In this document: positions 9,570-17,043 of the stretch, one piece after another
Layout: each line of letters starts with the position of its first letter
How positions within the stretch are numbered: position 1 is the stretch's first letter
DNA from: Nocardia fusca NBRC 14340
GTDB lineage: Bacteria > Actinomycetota > Actinomycetes > Mycobacteriales > Mycobacteriaceae
NCBI RefSeq assembly: GCF_001618425.1
Contig: NZ_BDCU01000023.1
Location: 160,124-224,123 of the forward strand
Direction: 5' to 3'
Length of the DNA stretch: 64,000 bases
Position numbers and translations under genes: made by a program
Notes under the pieces: model-generated
Seen by the model: only the letters and a program-made list of their open reading frames with translations
Databases searched by the model: none
What the model was told of the DNA's origin: nothing

Positions 9570-9646
9570 CACCGGGCCTGAGCACCGAACGCGGTTCGGA
9601 CTGGCACGCAGAAGAACTCCCAGCTCCAGCCGCACACTGAGGATTT

Positions 9647-9664
9647 TTCCGGGGTGACCCGGAA
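9647..9664 (+). promoter_or_regulatory. GNRA-type hairpin in the rpsM leader
   Basis: The perfect 7-bp stem TTCCGGG (9647-9653) and CCCGGAA (9658-9664) is closed by GTGA, which in RNA is a stable GUGA (GNRA) tetraloop. It sits in the 191-nt rpmJ-rpsM gap together with a smaller CCGAAC/GTTCGG hairpin at about 9582-9599. Possible r-protein autoregulatory or processing structure; inference only. Confidence 0.45.
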
Positions 9665-9760
9665 GGGTGTGCGTGCCTACCCCCGGAACGGAGGCCGGGG
9701 CCCCACCAGACGAGGGGACGGACAGGGAGCAGACCTCCGCAACATTAAGGAAACTGCCAG

Positions 9761-10132
9761 ATGGCACGTCTCATGGGCGTCGACCTCCCGCGCGAGAAGC
9801 GCATGGAGATCGCACTGACCTACATCTACGGCGTCGGTCGTACCCGCTCCAAGGAGATCCTGGCCGCGACGGGCGTCAGCCCGGACCTGCGCTCGAAGGA
9901 TCTCACCGACGAGCAGGTCACGCAGCTGCGTGACTACATCGAGGGCTCGTCCCTCAAGGTCGAAGGTGACCTGCGTCGTGAGGTCCAGGCCGATATCCGT
10001 CGCAAGATCGAAATCGGCTGCTACCAGGGCCTGCGGCACCGCCGTGGCCTCCCGGTGCACGGCCAGCGCACCAAGACCAACGCGCGCACCCGCAAGGGCC
10101 CGAAGCGCACCGTCGCCGGCAAGAAGAAGTAG
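9761..10132 (+). CDS. rpsM: 30S ribosomal protein S13
   Basis: Head protein of the small subunit, contacting the P-site tRNA and the L5/L31 bridges. The 123 residues show the canonical ARLMGVDLPREKR start, the helix-two-turn-helix around YIYGVGRTRSKEIL, the GLRHRRGLPVHGQRTKTNARTRKG core and a lysine-rich tail. ATG 9761 follows TTAAGGAAA. It is followed by rpsK after 10 nt. Confidence 0.98.
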   Translation: MARLMGVDLPREKRMEIALTYIYGVGRTRSKEILAATGVSPDLRSKDLTDEQVTQLRDYIEGSSLKVEGDLRREVQADIRRKIEIGCYQGLRHRRGLPVHGQRTKTNARTRKGPKRTVAGKKK

Positions 10133-10142
10133 GGGATAAGCG

Positions 10143-10556
10143 ATGCCTCCGAAGTCCCGGGCCTCCGGCCCGAAGAAGAGCCAGAAGTCGCGCCGCAGGG
10201 AAAAGAAGAACGTCCCGCACGGCCACGCACACATCAAGAGCACGTTCAACAACACGATCGTGTCCATCACCGACCCCTCCGGCAACGTCATCTCCTGGGC
10301 GTCGTCGGGCCATGTCGGGTTCAAGGGTTCGCGCAAGTCGACCCCGTTCGCCGCGCAGCTGGCCGCCGAGAACGCGGCCCGCAAGGCGCAGGAGAACGGT
10401 GTGAAGAAGGTCGACGTGTTCGTCAAGGGCCCGGGTTCGGGCCGCGAGACCGCGATCCGTTCGCTGCAGGCCGCCGGCCTGGAGGTCGGCACGATCTCCG
10501 ATGTCACTCCGCAGCCGCACAACGGTTGCCGTCCGCCCAAGCGGCGTCGCGTCTAA
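10143..10556 (+). CDS. rpsK: 30S ribosomal protein S11
   Basis: Platform protein of the 30S subunit that lines the E-site mRNA path. The 137-residue product has a basic N-terminal tail and the conserved core (HIKSTFNNTIVSITD; FKGSRKSTPFAAQLAA; GPGSGRETAIRSLQ; the NGCRPPKRRRV end). It has the usual family length. It is in the alpha operon between rpsM and rpsD with short gaps. Confidence 0.98.
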   Translation: MPPKSRASGPKKSQKSRRREKKNVPHGHAHIKSTFNNTIVSITDPSGNVISWASSGHVGFKGSRKSTPFAAQLAAENAARKAQENGVKKVDVFVKGPGSGRETAIRSLQAAGLEVGTISDVTPQPHNGCRPPKRRRV

Positions 10557-10578
10557 GCGGGAAGGAAGGTAGAGCACA

Positions 10579-11184
10579 ATGGCCCGTTACACCGGACCCA
10601 TCACCCGCAAATCGCGTCGCCTGCGCGTCGACCTGGTAGGCGGTGACCAGGCTTTCGAGCGTCGCCCCTACCCGCCCGGCCAGCACGGCCGCGCGCGGAT
10701 CAAGGAGAGCGAGTACCTGCTCCAGCTGCAGGAGAAGCAGAAGGCCCGCTTCTCCTACGGCGTCCTGGAGCGGCAGTTCCGCCGGTACTACGAAGAGGCC
10801 AACCGCCTCAAGGGCAAGACCGGTGACAACCTGCTCCGTCTGCTGGAGACCCGGCTGGACAACGTCGTGTACCGCGCCGGTCTGGCCCGTACCCGCCGCC
10901 AGGCCCGCCAGCTGGTCAGCCACGGCCACTTCCTGGTGAACAACAAGAAGGTCAACGTTCCTTCTTTCCAGGTCACCCAGTACGACATCATCGATGTCAA
11001 GGAGAAGTCGCTGGCGACCCTGCCGTTCCAGGTGGCGCGGGAGACCGTCGGTGACCGCCCGGTCCCCGGCTGGCTCCAGGTCATCCCGGGCCGGCTGCGC
11101 ATCCTGGTGCATTCGCTGCCGGAACGCGCGCAGATCGATGTACCGCTGCAGGAACAGCTGATCGTCGAGTACTACTCGAAGTAA
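10579..11184 (+). CDS. rpsD: 30S ribosomal protein S4
   Basis: Primary 16S-rRNA-binding protein and, in many bacteria, translational repressor of the alpha operon. The 201 residues contain the S4 domain with the S4-type RNA-binding segment (LDNVVYRAGLARTRRQARQLVSHGHFLVN). The N-terminal part lacks the zinc-binding cysteines, so it is the C- form. ATG 10579 follows GGAAGG. A 101-nt gap with an AGGAGG site precedes rpoA. Confidence 0.98.
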   Translation: MARYTGPITRKSRRLRVDLVGGDQAFERRPYPPGQHGRARIKESEYLLQLQEKQKARFSYGVLERQFRRYYEEANRLKGKTGDNLLRLLETRLDNVVYRAGLARTRRQARQLVSHGHFLVNNKKVNVPSFQVTQYDIIDVKEKSLATLPFQVARETVGDRPVPGWLQVIPGRLRILVHSLPERAQIDVPLQEQLIVEYYSK

Positions 11185-11285
11185 CGGTCGGCTGCGCCGC
11201 TGGTGCGGACCGTCGAGGTGACGGTCCGCACAACCCCTAGACGAGGCGTCAAATAGCGGGCGCCCAAAACAGGAGGATTGATCCC

Positions 11286-12344
11286 ATGCTGATTTCCCAG
11301 CGTCCGACCCTCACCGAAGAGGTCATCGCCGACAACCGGTCGAAGTTCACCATCGAACCGCTCGAGCCGGGCTTCGGGTACACCCTCGGTAACTCGCTGC
11401 GGCGCACCCTGCTGTCCTCGATCCCGGGGGCCGCGGTGACCAGCATCCGCATCGACGGCGTTCTGCACGAGTTCACCACCGTGCCCGGTGTGAAGGAGGA
11501 TGTCACCGACATCATCCTGAACCTCAAGGGCCTGGTCGTGTCCTCCGAAGAGGACGAGCCGGTCACCATGTACCTGCGCAAGCAGGGCCCGGGGACCGTC
11601 ACCGCCGATGACATCGTGCCGCCGTCGGGTGTGGTCGTGCACAACCCGGATATGCATATCGCCACCCTGAACGACAAGGGCAAGCTCGAGATCGAGCTGG
11701 TCGTCGAGCGTGGTCGCGGTTATGTCCCGGCGGTGCAGAACAAGGCGACCGGTGCGGAAATCGGGCGGATCCCGGTGGATTCGATCTACTCGCCGGTGCT
11801 CAAGGTGACCTACAAGGTCGAGGCCACCCGTGTCGAGCAGCGCACCGACTTCGACCGGCTCATCCTGGACGTGGAGACCAAGAACTCCATCAGCGCGCGG
11901 GACGCGCTCGCCTCGGCGGGCAAGACCCTGGTCGAACTGTTCGGCCTGGCCCGTGAGCTGAACGTCGAAGCCGAAGGTATCGAGATCGGCCCCTCCCCGG
12001 CCGAGGCGGATCACATCGCCTCCTTCGGGCTGCCGATCGAGGATCTGGACCTCACCGTCCGTTCCTACAACTGCCTGAAGCGCGAGGGTGTGCATACCGT
12101 CGGCGAGCTGGTGGCGCGGACCGAATCGGATCTGCTGGATATCCGCAACTTCGGCCAGAAATCCATCGACGAGGTGAAGGTCAAGCTGCACGCGCTGGGC
12201 CTCTCGCTCAAGGACAGCCCCGCGTCCTTCGACCCGTCCAGCGTGGTCGGCTACGACGCGAGCACCGGAACCTGGTCCGACAGCGGCACTTTCAGCGATA
12301 ACGACGGCGGCGAGCAGGACTACGCCGAAACCGAACAGCTCTAG
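11286..12344 (+). CDS. rpoA: RNA polymerase alpha subunit
   Basis: Scaffold of core RNA polymerase: the N-terminal domain (about 1-230) dimerises and binds beta/beta', and the C-terminal domain (about 255-320) binds UP elements and activators. Seen motifs are FTIEPLEPGFGYTLGNSLRR, the LFGLARELN linker region and the CTD helix-hairpin-helix (YNCLKREGVHTVGEL; NFGQKSIDEV). The 352-residue product has an acidic, low-complexity tail of about 30 residues typical of mycolata RpoA. ATG 11286 follows AGGAGG. Confidence 0.98.
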   Translation: MLISQRPTLTEEVIADNRSKFTIEPLEPGFGYTLGNSLRRTLLSSIPGAAVTSIRIDGVLHEFTTVPGVKEDVTDIILNLKGLVVSSEEDEPVTMYLRKQGPGTVTADDIVPPSGVVVHNPDMHIATLNDKGKLEIELVVERGRGYVPAVQNKATGAEIGRIPVDSIYSPVLKVTYKVEATRVEQRTDFDRLILDVETKNSISARDALASAGKTLVELFGLARELNVEAEGIEIGPSPAEADHIASFGLPIEDLDLTVRSYNCLKREGVHTVGELVARTESDLLDIRNFGQKSIDEVKVKLHALGLSLKDSPASFDPSSVVGYDASTGTWSDSGTFSDNDGGEQDYAETEQL

Positions 12345-12393
12345 GCCGCCGGGGTAGGCGCCCCGGAACGGCCTTTACCAAGGAGAACCCACA

Positions 12394-12915
12394 ATGCCCA
12401 AGCCCAAGAAGGGTGCCCGCTTCGGCGGGTCGGCGTCGCACCAGAAGGCGATCTTCGCCAATCTGGCCACGGCGCTGTTCGAGCACGGTCGGATCACGAC
12501 CACCGAGGCCAAGGCCAAGGCGCTGCGCCCCTACGCCGAGAAACTGGTCACCAAGGCCAAGGCCGGCACCCTGGCCGACCGCCGCGAGGTGCTCCGGGTG
12601 ATCCGGAACAAGGACGTCGTGCACGATCTCTTCGCCGAGATCGGTCCGTCGTTCGAGGGCCGCAACGGCGGCTACACCCGGATCATCAAGACCCTGCCGC
12701 GTAAGGGCGACAACGCCCCGATGGCGATCATCGAGCTGGTCCGGGAGCAGACCGTGACCAACGAGGCCGATCGCGCCCGCCGGGTCGCCGCGTCGCAGAA
12801 GGCGGAGGATAAGGCCCCCGAGGCCGAGACCGAAGCCGAAGCCACCACCGAGGCTCCGGCCGAGGAAACCGCGGCCGAGGAAAAGGCCGAGGAGAAGGCC
12901 GACGACAAGGCGTAA
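12394..12915 (+). CDS. rplQ: 50S ribosomal protein L17 with acidic C-terminal extension
   Basis: L17 lies near the peptide exit tunnel. The first 120 residues are standard (KKGARFGGSASHQKAIFANLATALFEHG; TLADRREVLRVI; GGYTRIIKTLPRKGDNAPMAIIELV). Residues about 128-173 form an Ala/Glu/Lys/Asp-rich, Thr-containing tail, absent from enterobacterial L17 but usual in mycolata. ATG 12394 follows CAAGGAGAA. Last gene of the alpha operon, with truA 102 nt downstream. Confidence 0.97.
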   Translation: MPKPKKGARFGGSASHQKAIFANLATALFEHGRITTTEAKAKALRPYAEKLVTKAKAGTLADRREVLRVIRNKDVVHDLFAEIGPSFEGRNGGYTRIIKTLPRKGDNAPMAIIELVREQTVTNEADRARRVAASQKAEDKAPEAETEAEATTEAPAEETAAEEKAEEKADDKA

Positions 12916-13017
12916 TTCGTCTGCCGGGAACACGTGTGACGCGGGTTCCCGGTTCGTCGACGAGCCCGCCGCCCACTACGGGTGTGCGGGCTCGTCCCGT
13001 ATCCGGAGGATGGTCTG

Positions 13018-13977
13018 GTGAGCGAACACGAGGCGGGATACGCGACAACCGGTTCGGCCCCGCGCGGGTCCGCCGACTCGCGGGCAGCCGGCGGGTCCGC
13101 CACGGCGGCCGGGTCCGCGAGTGGGCCGCGCGGGGCAACAGCGACCACGCCGGTACCGCCGCCGGAAGGCGGGCGGTTCCGCCTGGACATCTCCTATGAC
13201 GGCACCGAGTTCGCCGGCTGGGCCCGCCAGCCCGGTCTGCGGACCGTGCAGGGTGTGCTGGAGGAATCGCTGGGGAAGGTGCTGCGCGAACCGGTGCAGT
13301 TGACGGTCGCCGGGCGCACCGACGCCGGGGTGCACGCCGAGGGCCAGGTCGCACATTTCGATACCGCGGCGGAGGTGGACGTGGACAAACTCGTGCACCG
13401 GATGGCCAAATTCCTGCCCAAGGATGTCCGGATCACCGGTGTTCGGTCCGTGCCCGCCGAATTCGACGCCCGCTTCTCGGCGGTTCGCCGTCACTATGTC
13501 TACCGTCTCACCACGGCGCCCTACGGTGCCGACCCGCTGGTCGCGCGCAGCGTGGTGGGTTGCCGCCCGGTCGATGTATCGGCCATGCGCGCGGCTTCCC
13601 GCACGCTGCTGGGTCTACACGATTTCGCGGCCTTCTGCCGCCGCCGGGAGGGCGCGACCACCGTTCGCGAACTCCAGCGTTACGACTGGGTCCGCGACGG
13701 GGACCGGCTGGAGGCCTATGTCAGCGCCGACGCCTTCTGCTGGTCGATGGTGCGCAGCCTGGTCGGCGCGGTGCTCGCGGTGGGGGAGGGCCGCCGGACA
13801 CCGGAGTGGGTCGCGGGGCTGTTGGCCGAGCGGAGCCGGTCGAGTTCGGTGACCGTGGCGCCGGCGCACGGGCTGAGCCTCGTCGCGGTGGACTATCCGG
13901 CGGAATCGGATCTGGCCGCCCGTAACGCACAGACCCGGGAGATGCGGTCGGTCCCCGCGGGAGGCTGCTGTATCTGA
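13018..13977 (+). CDS. truA: tRNA pseudouridine(38-40) synthase
   Basis: Converts uridines 38-40 of the tRNA anticodon stem to pseudouridine. The GRTDAGVHA motif carries the catalytic aspartate (D102), with DGTEFAGWARQ upstream and the FARFSAVRRHYVYRL-like segment following. GTG 13018 is preferred because GGAGGA sits 7 nt upstream; an in-frame start at 12982 lacks this. The protein has 319 residues, including a non-conserved Gly/Ala/Ser/Thr-rich N-terminal extension of about 50 residues. Its position after rplQ matches the mycobacterial order. A GCCCGC/GCGGGC inverted repeat about 30 nt downstream may be a weak terminator. Confidence 0.96.
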   Translation: MSEHEAGYATTGSAPRGSADSRAAGGSATAAGSASGPRGATATTPVPPPEGGRFRLDISYDGTEFAGWARQPGLRTVQGVLEESLGKVLREPVQLTVAGRTDAGVHAEGQVAHFDTAAEVDVDKLVHRMAKFLPKDVRITGVRSVPAEFDARFSAVRRHYVYRLTTAPYGADPLVARSVVGCRPVDVSAMRAASRTLLGLHDFAAFCRRREGATTVRELQRYDWVRDGDRLEAYVSADAFCWSMVRSLVGAVLAVGEGRRTPEWVAGLLAERSRSSSVTVAPAHGLSLVAVDYPAESDLAARNAQTREMRSVPAGGCCI

Positions 13978-14189
13978 TCGGGCTCGATGAACGGTTCGCT
14001 GTAGGTGCCGGCCCGCTGGAACCGGCGGGCGGGAAGCCGCTCCCCGCCAAAGGTTTTCGATTTGCCGCCGCGGGACGATGCGCACAAGTGCGCCCGTTCA
14101 CGTCATCGGCCGGTCGGCCGGGCGGCGGCGGACCACGGAGATAGGGTCGAGCTGGAATAGGTCCCCTCGACGACAAGGTTGCGGTAGTT

Positions 14190-15017
14190 ATGACGATCGA
14201 TCTCGGACGATACGGCGTATGGCGCTACTACAAGCTGTTCACCCCGGAAGCGGCGGCGGAACTCGAGCGGCTCGGCTACGGGGCCCTGTGGCTCGGCGGC
14301 TCGCCGACTGCCGACCTCCCGGTGGTGGAGGACCTGCTGGCGGCCACCGAGACCCTCAAGGTCGGCACCAGCATCGTCAATATCTGGACCGCGCCGGCCG
14401 CCGAAACCGCCGAATCCTTCCATCGGATCGAGCAGCGGTTCCCGGGACGGTTCGTGCTCGGCATCGGCTGCGGTCACCCGGAGGCGAACAAGCCCTACCG
14501 TTCCCCCTACGAGGCGCTGGTCGAATACCTCGACGAGCTGGACGCGGCCCGGGTCCCGGTCTCCGGCCGGATGCTCGCCGCGCTCGGTCCGAAGGTGCTG
14601 AAGCTGGCGGCGGACCGTACCGCGGGCGCGCTGCCCTATCTCACGACTCCGGAGCACACCGCGCAGGCCCGCGAGATCGTCGGTGACGCGCTGCTGGTGC
14701 CCGAACAGAAACTCGTCGTGGACACCGATCCCGACAGCGCCCGCGCCACCGGCCGCACCGTGGTCGAGATGTACCTCGGCCTGCGCAACTACACCACCAA
14801 CCTGCGGCGTCTCGGCTACACCGACGAGGACATCGCCAAACCGGGCAGCGACCGCCTGCTCGACGCGCTCGCCGTGCACGGGTCGGCCGAGCAGGTCGCG
14901 GCGCAGGTCCGCCGTCATATCGAGGCGGGCGCCGATCACCTCGCCCTGCAGGTCCTCGACGAGGACTACCTGGCCACGCTGCGCACCCTGGTGCCACTGC
15001 TCACCCAGCAGTCCTGA
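14190..15017 (+). CDS. LLM-class F420-dependent oxidoreductase (TIGR03620-like)
   Basis: Luciferase-like monooxygenase-fold enzyme of 275 residues, probably using reduced cofactor F420. It has the TIM-barrel hallmarks of the family: GYGALWLGG, the substrate/cofactor strand LKVGTSIVNIW, RFVLGIGCGHPE and a C-terminal GADHLALQVL segment. The physiological substrate is unknown. It is followed by a convergent csoR gene with a strong hairpin between them. Similar LLM genes sit close to infA/truA in mycobacteria, so the location is probably ancestral. Confidence 0.88.
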   Translation: MTIDLGRYGVWRYYKLFTPEAAAELERLGYGALWLGGSPTADLPVVEDLLAATETLKVGTSIVNIWTAPAAETAESFHRIEQRFPGRFVLGIGCGHPEANKPYRSPYEALVEYLDELDAARVPVSGRMLAALGPKVLKLAADRTAGALPYLTTPEHTAQAREIVGDALLVPEQKLVVDTDPDSARATGRTVVEMYLGLRNYTTNLRRLGYTDEDIAKPGSDRLLDALAVHGSAEQVAAQVRRHIEAGADHLALQVLDEDYLATLRTLVPLLTQQS

Positions 15018-15055
15018 GCCGGCGGGTGGGCCGCCCGAGTGGGGGCCCACCCGGC
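15018..15055. terminator. Hairpin terminator between the convergent LLM and csoR genes
   Basis: The left arm GCCGGCGGGTGGGCC (15018-15032) pairs with GGCCCACCCGGC (15044-15055) as a 12-bp GC stem with a 3-nt bulge. It lies in the 45-nt convergent gap and could serve both strands. It lacks a T tract, as is usual for actinobacterial terminators. Confidence 0.55.
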
Positions 15056-15062
15056 GTAGCGC

Positions 15063-15416
15063 TCAGGAACGAACCAGCCGGGCGATCGCGTCGGTGGCTT
15101 CCTTGATCTTTGCCTCGGCATCCGGGCCACCGGCGACCGCCGCGTCCACCACGCAGTGGCTGATATGGTCCTCCAGCAGCCCCATCGCGACCGCCTGCAA
15201 GGCCTTGGTCATCGCGGAGACCTGGGTGAGGATATCGATGCAGTACTTCTCCTCCTCCACCATCCGCTGCAGGCCGCGCGCCTGCCCTTCGATCCGGCGC
15301 AGCCGCTTGAGGTAATCGTCCTTGGCGGTGATGTAGCCGTGGTTCGCGTGGTCGTGGGACGCGTGGCCGGTCCCCGTCTCGTCGGCGGATCCCGCCGTGG
15401 TGGATGTGGAAGTCAC
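15063..15416 (-). CDS. csoR: CsoR-type metal-sensing repressor
   Basis: Four-helix-bundle repressor of the DUF156/CsoR family, which releases DNA on binding Cu(I). The 117-residue product has the copper ligands in the right register: C59 (KYCIDIL), H84 and C88 (DHISHC), after RLRRIEGQARGLQRMV. A His-rich N-terminal arm (residues 18-26, four His) may add metal ligands. GTG 15416 has a GAGGAGA site 6 nt upstream; the longer reading frame to 15578 would cover the operator and is rejected. No copper ATPase or chaperone is adjacent. The divergent neighbour is mtnP, and a CsoR box lies between them. Ni/Co sensing (RcnR type) is less likely given the Cys-His-Cys set. Confidence 0.9.
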   Translation of the reverse strand: MTSTSTTAGSADETGTGHASHDHANHGYITAKDDYLKRLRRIEGQARGLQRMVEEEKYCIDILTQVSAMTKALQAVAMGLLEDHISHCVVDAAVAGGPDAEAKIKEATDAIARLVRS

Positions 15417-15453
15417 CGATTGTCTCCTCTGCGCCGGTCGAGAGGACCGTTCA

Positions 15454-15468
15454 TACCCCCCTAGGGTA
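15454..15468. promoter_or_regulatory. CsoR operator (GC-tract palindrome)
   Basis: TACCCCCCTAGGGTA at 15454-15468 matches the actinobacterial CsoR box pattern TACCC-N5-GGGTA. It lies 38 bp upstream of the csoR start and 76 bp upstream of mtnP, so autoregulation is expected and co-control of mtnP is possible. Confidence 0.75.
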
Positions 15469-15543
15469 CATCTCCGGTCCGGGCTTGTCAGGTACGGGCC
15501 CTCGCCTGTGCGCCCATGCCGCCGACGCGGAACAATCGAGACC

Positions 15544-16353
15544 ATGACTTCCCAGGATCGGCCCGCGCTGGCCGTCATCGGCGGTAGTGGATTCTACGAT
15601 TTCTTCGACGGCGCCACGGACGCGGTCACGGTGAGAACCCCCTACGGCGATCCGAGCGCGCCGATCGCGGTGGGGGAGGTCGAGGGCCGCCCGGTGGCCT
15701 TTCTCCCACGGCACGGAGCACGACACGAGTACTCGCCGCACACCGTGCCCTACCAGGCCAATATGTGGGCACTGCGCTCGATCGGCGTGCGCCGGATCTA
15801 CGCCCCCTGCGCGGTCGGCAGTCTGCGGCCCGACTGGGGGCCGGGCGCCGTGGTCATCCCCGATCAGCTCGTCGACCGAACCTCCGGCCGCCCGCAGACC
15901 TACTTCGACGGTAACGGGATCCACGTCTCCTTCGCCGATCCCTACTGCGCCGACCTGCGCGCCACCGCGCTGAAATCCGCCGACAGCGCGGTGCACGTCC
16001 ACCCACACGGCACCATGGCCGTCATCCAGGGACCGCGTTTCTCCACCCGCGCCGAGAGCCGCTGGTTCGCCGCCCAGGGCTGGGAGCTGGTCAATATGAC
16101 CGGTTACCCGGAGGCGGTACTCGCCCGCGAACTGGAGATGTGTTACGCGGCGATCGCACTGGTCACCGACCTGGACGCGGGTGTCACCGAGGGCGACGGC
16201 GTCCGCGCCGCCGATGTGTTCGCCGAATTCGAACGCAATATCGGGCCCTTCAAGGAACTCGTCCGCAGCGCGGTCGCCGCGGTCGCCGATACCGAGACCT
16301 GCGAGCACTGCCGGGTCCACGCCGGGGTCGCACTGCCCTTCGAACTGCCCTGA
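15544..16353 (+). CDS. mtnP: S-methyl-5'-thioadenosine phosphorylase
   Basis: Cleaves methylthioadenosine with phosphate to adenine and methylthioribose-1-phosphate (methionine salvage). The 269-residue protein has the PNP/MTAP class-2 motifs: VIGGSGFYDF (phosphate loop), LPRHGARHEYSPHTVPYQANMWAL, the PNP-like MTGYPEAVLARELEMCYA and the DLDAG segment. ATG 15544 is chosen; an in-frame upstream frame from 15397 lies over csoR control DNA. A C-terminal CxxC (C253, C256) is present. It is divergent from csoR, sharing 127 bp that contain the CsoR operator. Alternative substrates such as methylthioinosine cannot be excluded from sequence. Confidence 0.9.
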   Translation: MTSQDRPALAVIGGSGFYDFFDGATDAVTVRTPYGDPSAPIAVGEVEGRPVAFLPRHGARHEYSPHTVPYQANMWALRSIGVRRIYAPCAVGSLRPDWGPGAVVIPDQLVDRTSGRPQTYFDGNGIHVSFADPYCADLRATALKSADSAVHVHPHGTMAVIQGPRFSTRAESRWFAAQGWELVNMTGYPEAVLARELEMCYAAIALVTDLDAGVTEGDGVRAADVFAEFERNIGPFKELVRSAVAAVADTETCEHCRVHAGVALPFELP

Positions 16354-16396
16354 AACCATCCCGCGGCTCCGGGCGGCCGCGGGATAGTCTCGTCCG

Positions 16397-16957
16397 GTGG
16401 ATACGCCCCTGCGACTAGAGGTGATCGTCGCCAGTGTCCGGCCCGAACGCTTCGCGCCCGTGGTCGCCGACTGGTTCCTGCGCACGGCCCGGGCCCGGCC
16501 CGAATTCGATATCGGCGTGCTCGACCTGCTGGACGTCCCGCTGCCGCTGGATCTCACCGAAACCCCGGAGACCGCACGCTTCCGCGAAAGACTCGCGGCC
16601 GCGGACGCTTTCGCCGTGGTGACCTCGGAGTACAACCACGGCTATCCCGCCTCGGTGAAAACCGCCCTCGACAGCGCGAAACACGAATGGCGGGCCAAGC
16701 CGGTGGGTTTCGTGTCCTACGGTGGGCTCTCGGGTGGATTACGCGCGGTGGAACAACTCCGGCAGGTGGTGGCCGAGATCCATATGGTCTCGGTACGTGA
16801 ATCGGTGAGCTTCCACCGGGCGCGCAAACAGTTCGACGCCGCAGGAGACACGGGCGACGGCGCCGCGATCGACGCGGCGGACCGGATGCTCACCCAACTC
16901 GCCTGGTGGGGGCGATCGTTGCGGAACGCGAGGACGGCCGAGCCCTATCCGGGATGA
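16397..16957 (+). CDS. NADPH-dependent FMN reductase family protein
   Basis: Flavodoxin-fold reductase of 186 residues. Seen: an N-terminal VIVASVRPERFAPVVADWF (FMN-phosphate-binding strand-loop), the FMN-contact loop TSEYNHGYPASVKTALD (about 76-92), and GFVSYGGLSGGLRAVEQLR. Likely role: flavin or quinone reduction, exact substrate unknown. It starts at GTG 16397, 43 nt after mtnP, so they may be co-transcribed. A rare TTA codon lies at 16739-16741. Confidence 0.87.
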   Translation: MDTPLRLEVIVASVRPERFAPVVADWFLRTARARPEFDIGVLDLLDVPLPLDLTETPETARFRERLAAADAFAVVTSEYNHGYPASVKTALDSAKHEWRAKPVGFVSYGGLSGGLRAVEQLRQVVAEIHMVSVRESVSFHRARKQFDAAGDTGDGAAIDAADRMLTQLAWWGRSLRNARTAEPYPG

Positions 16958-17043
16958 GGTCCTGACGTTCCGCGGCGCCGGCGGTGCGAGGGCGGAACGA
17001 GCGGGCAGTGCCACCGTGGTCCCGGTGCTGCGCCGGGCGGTGA

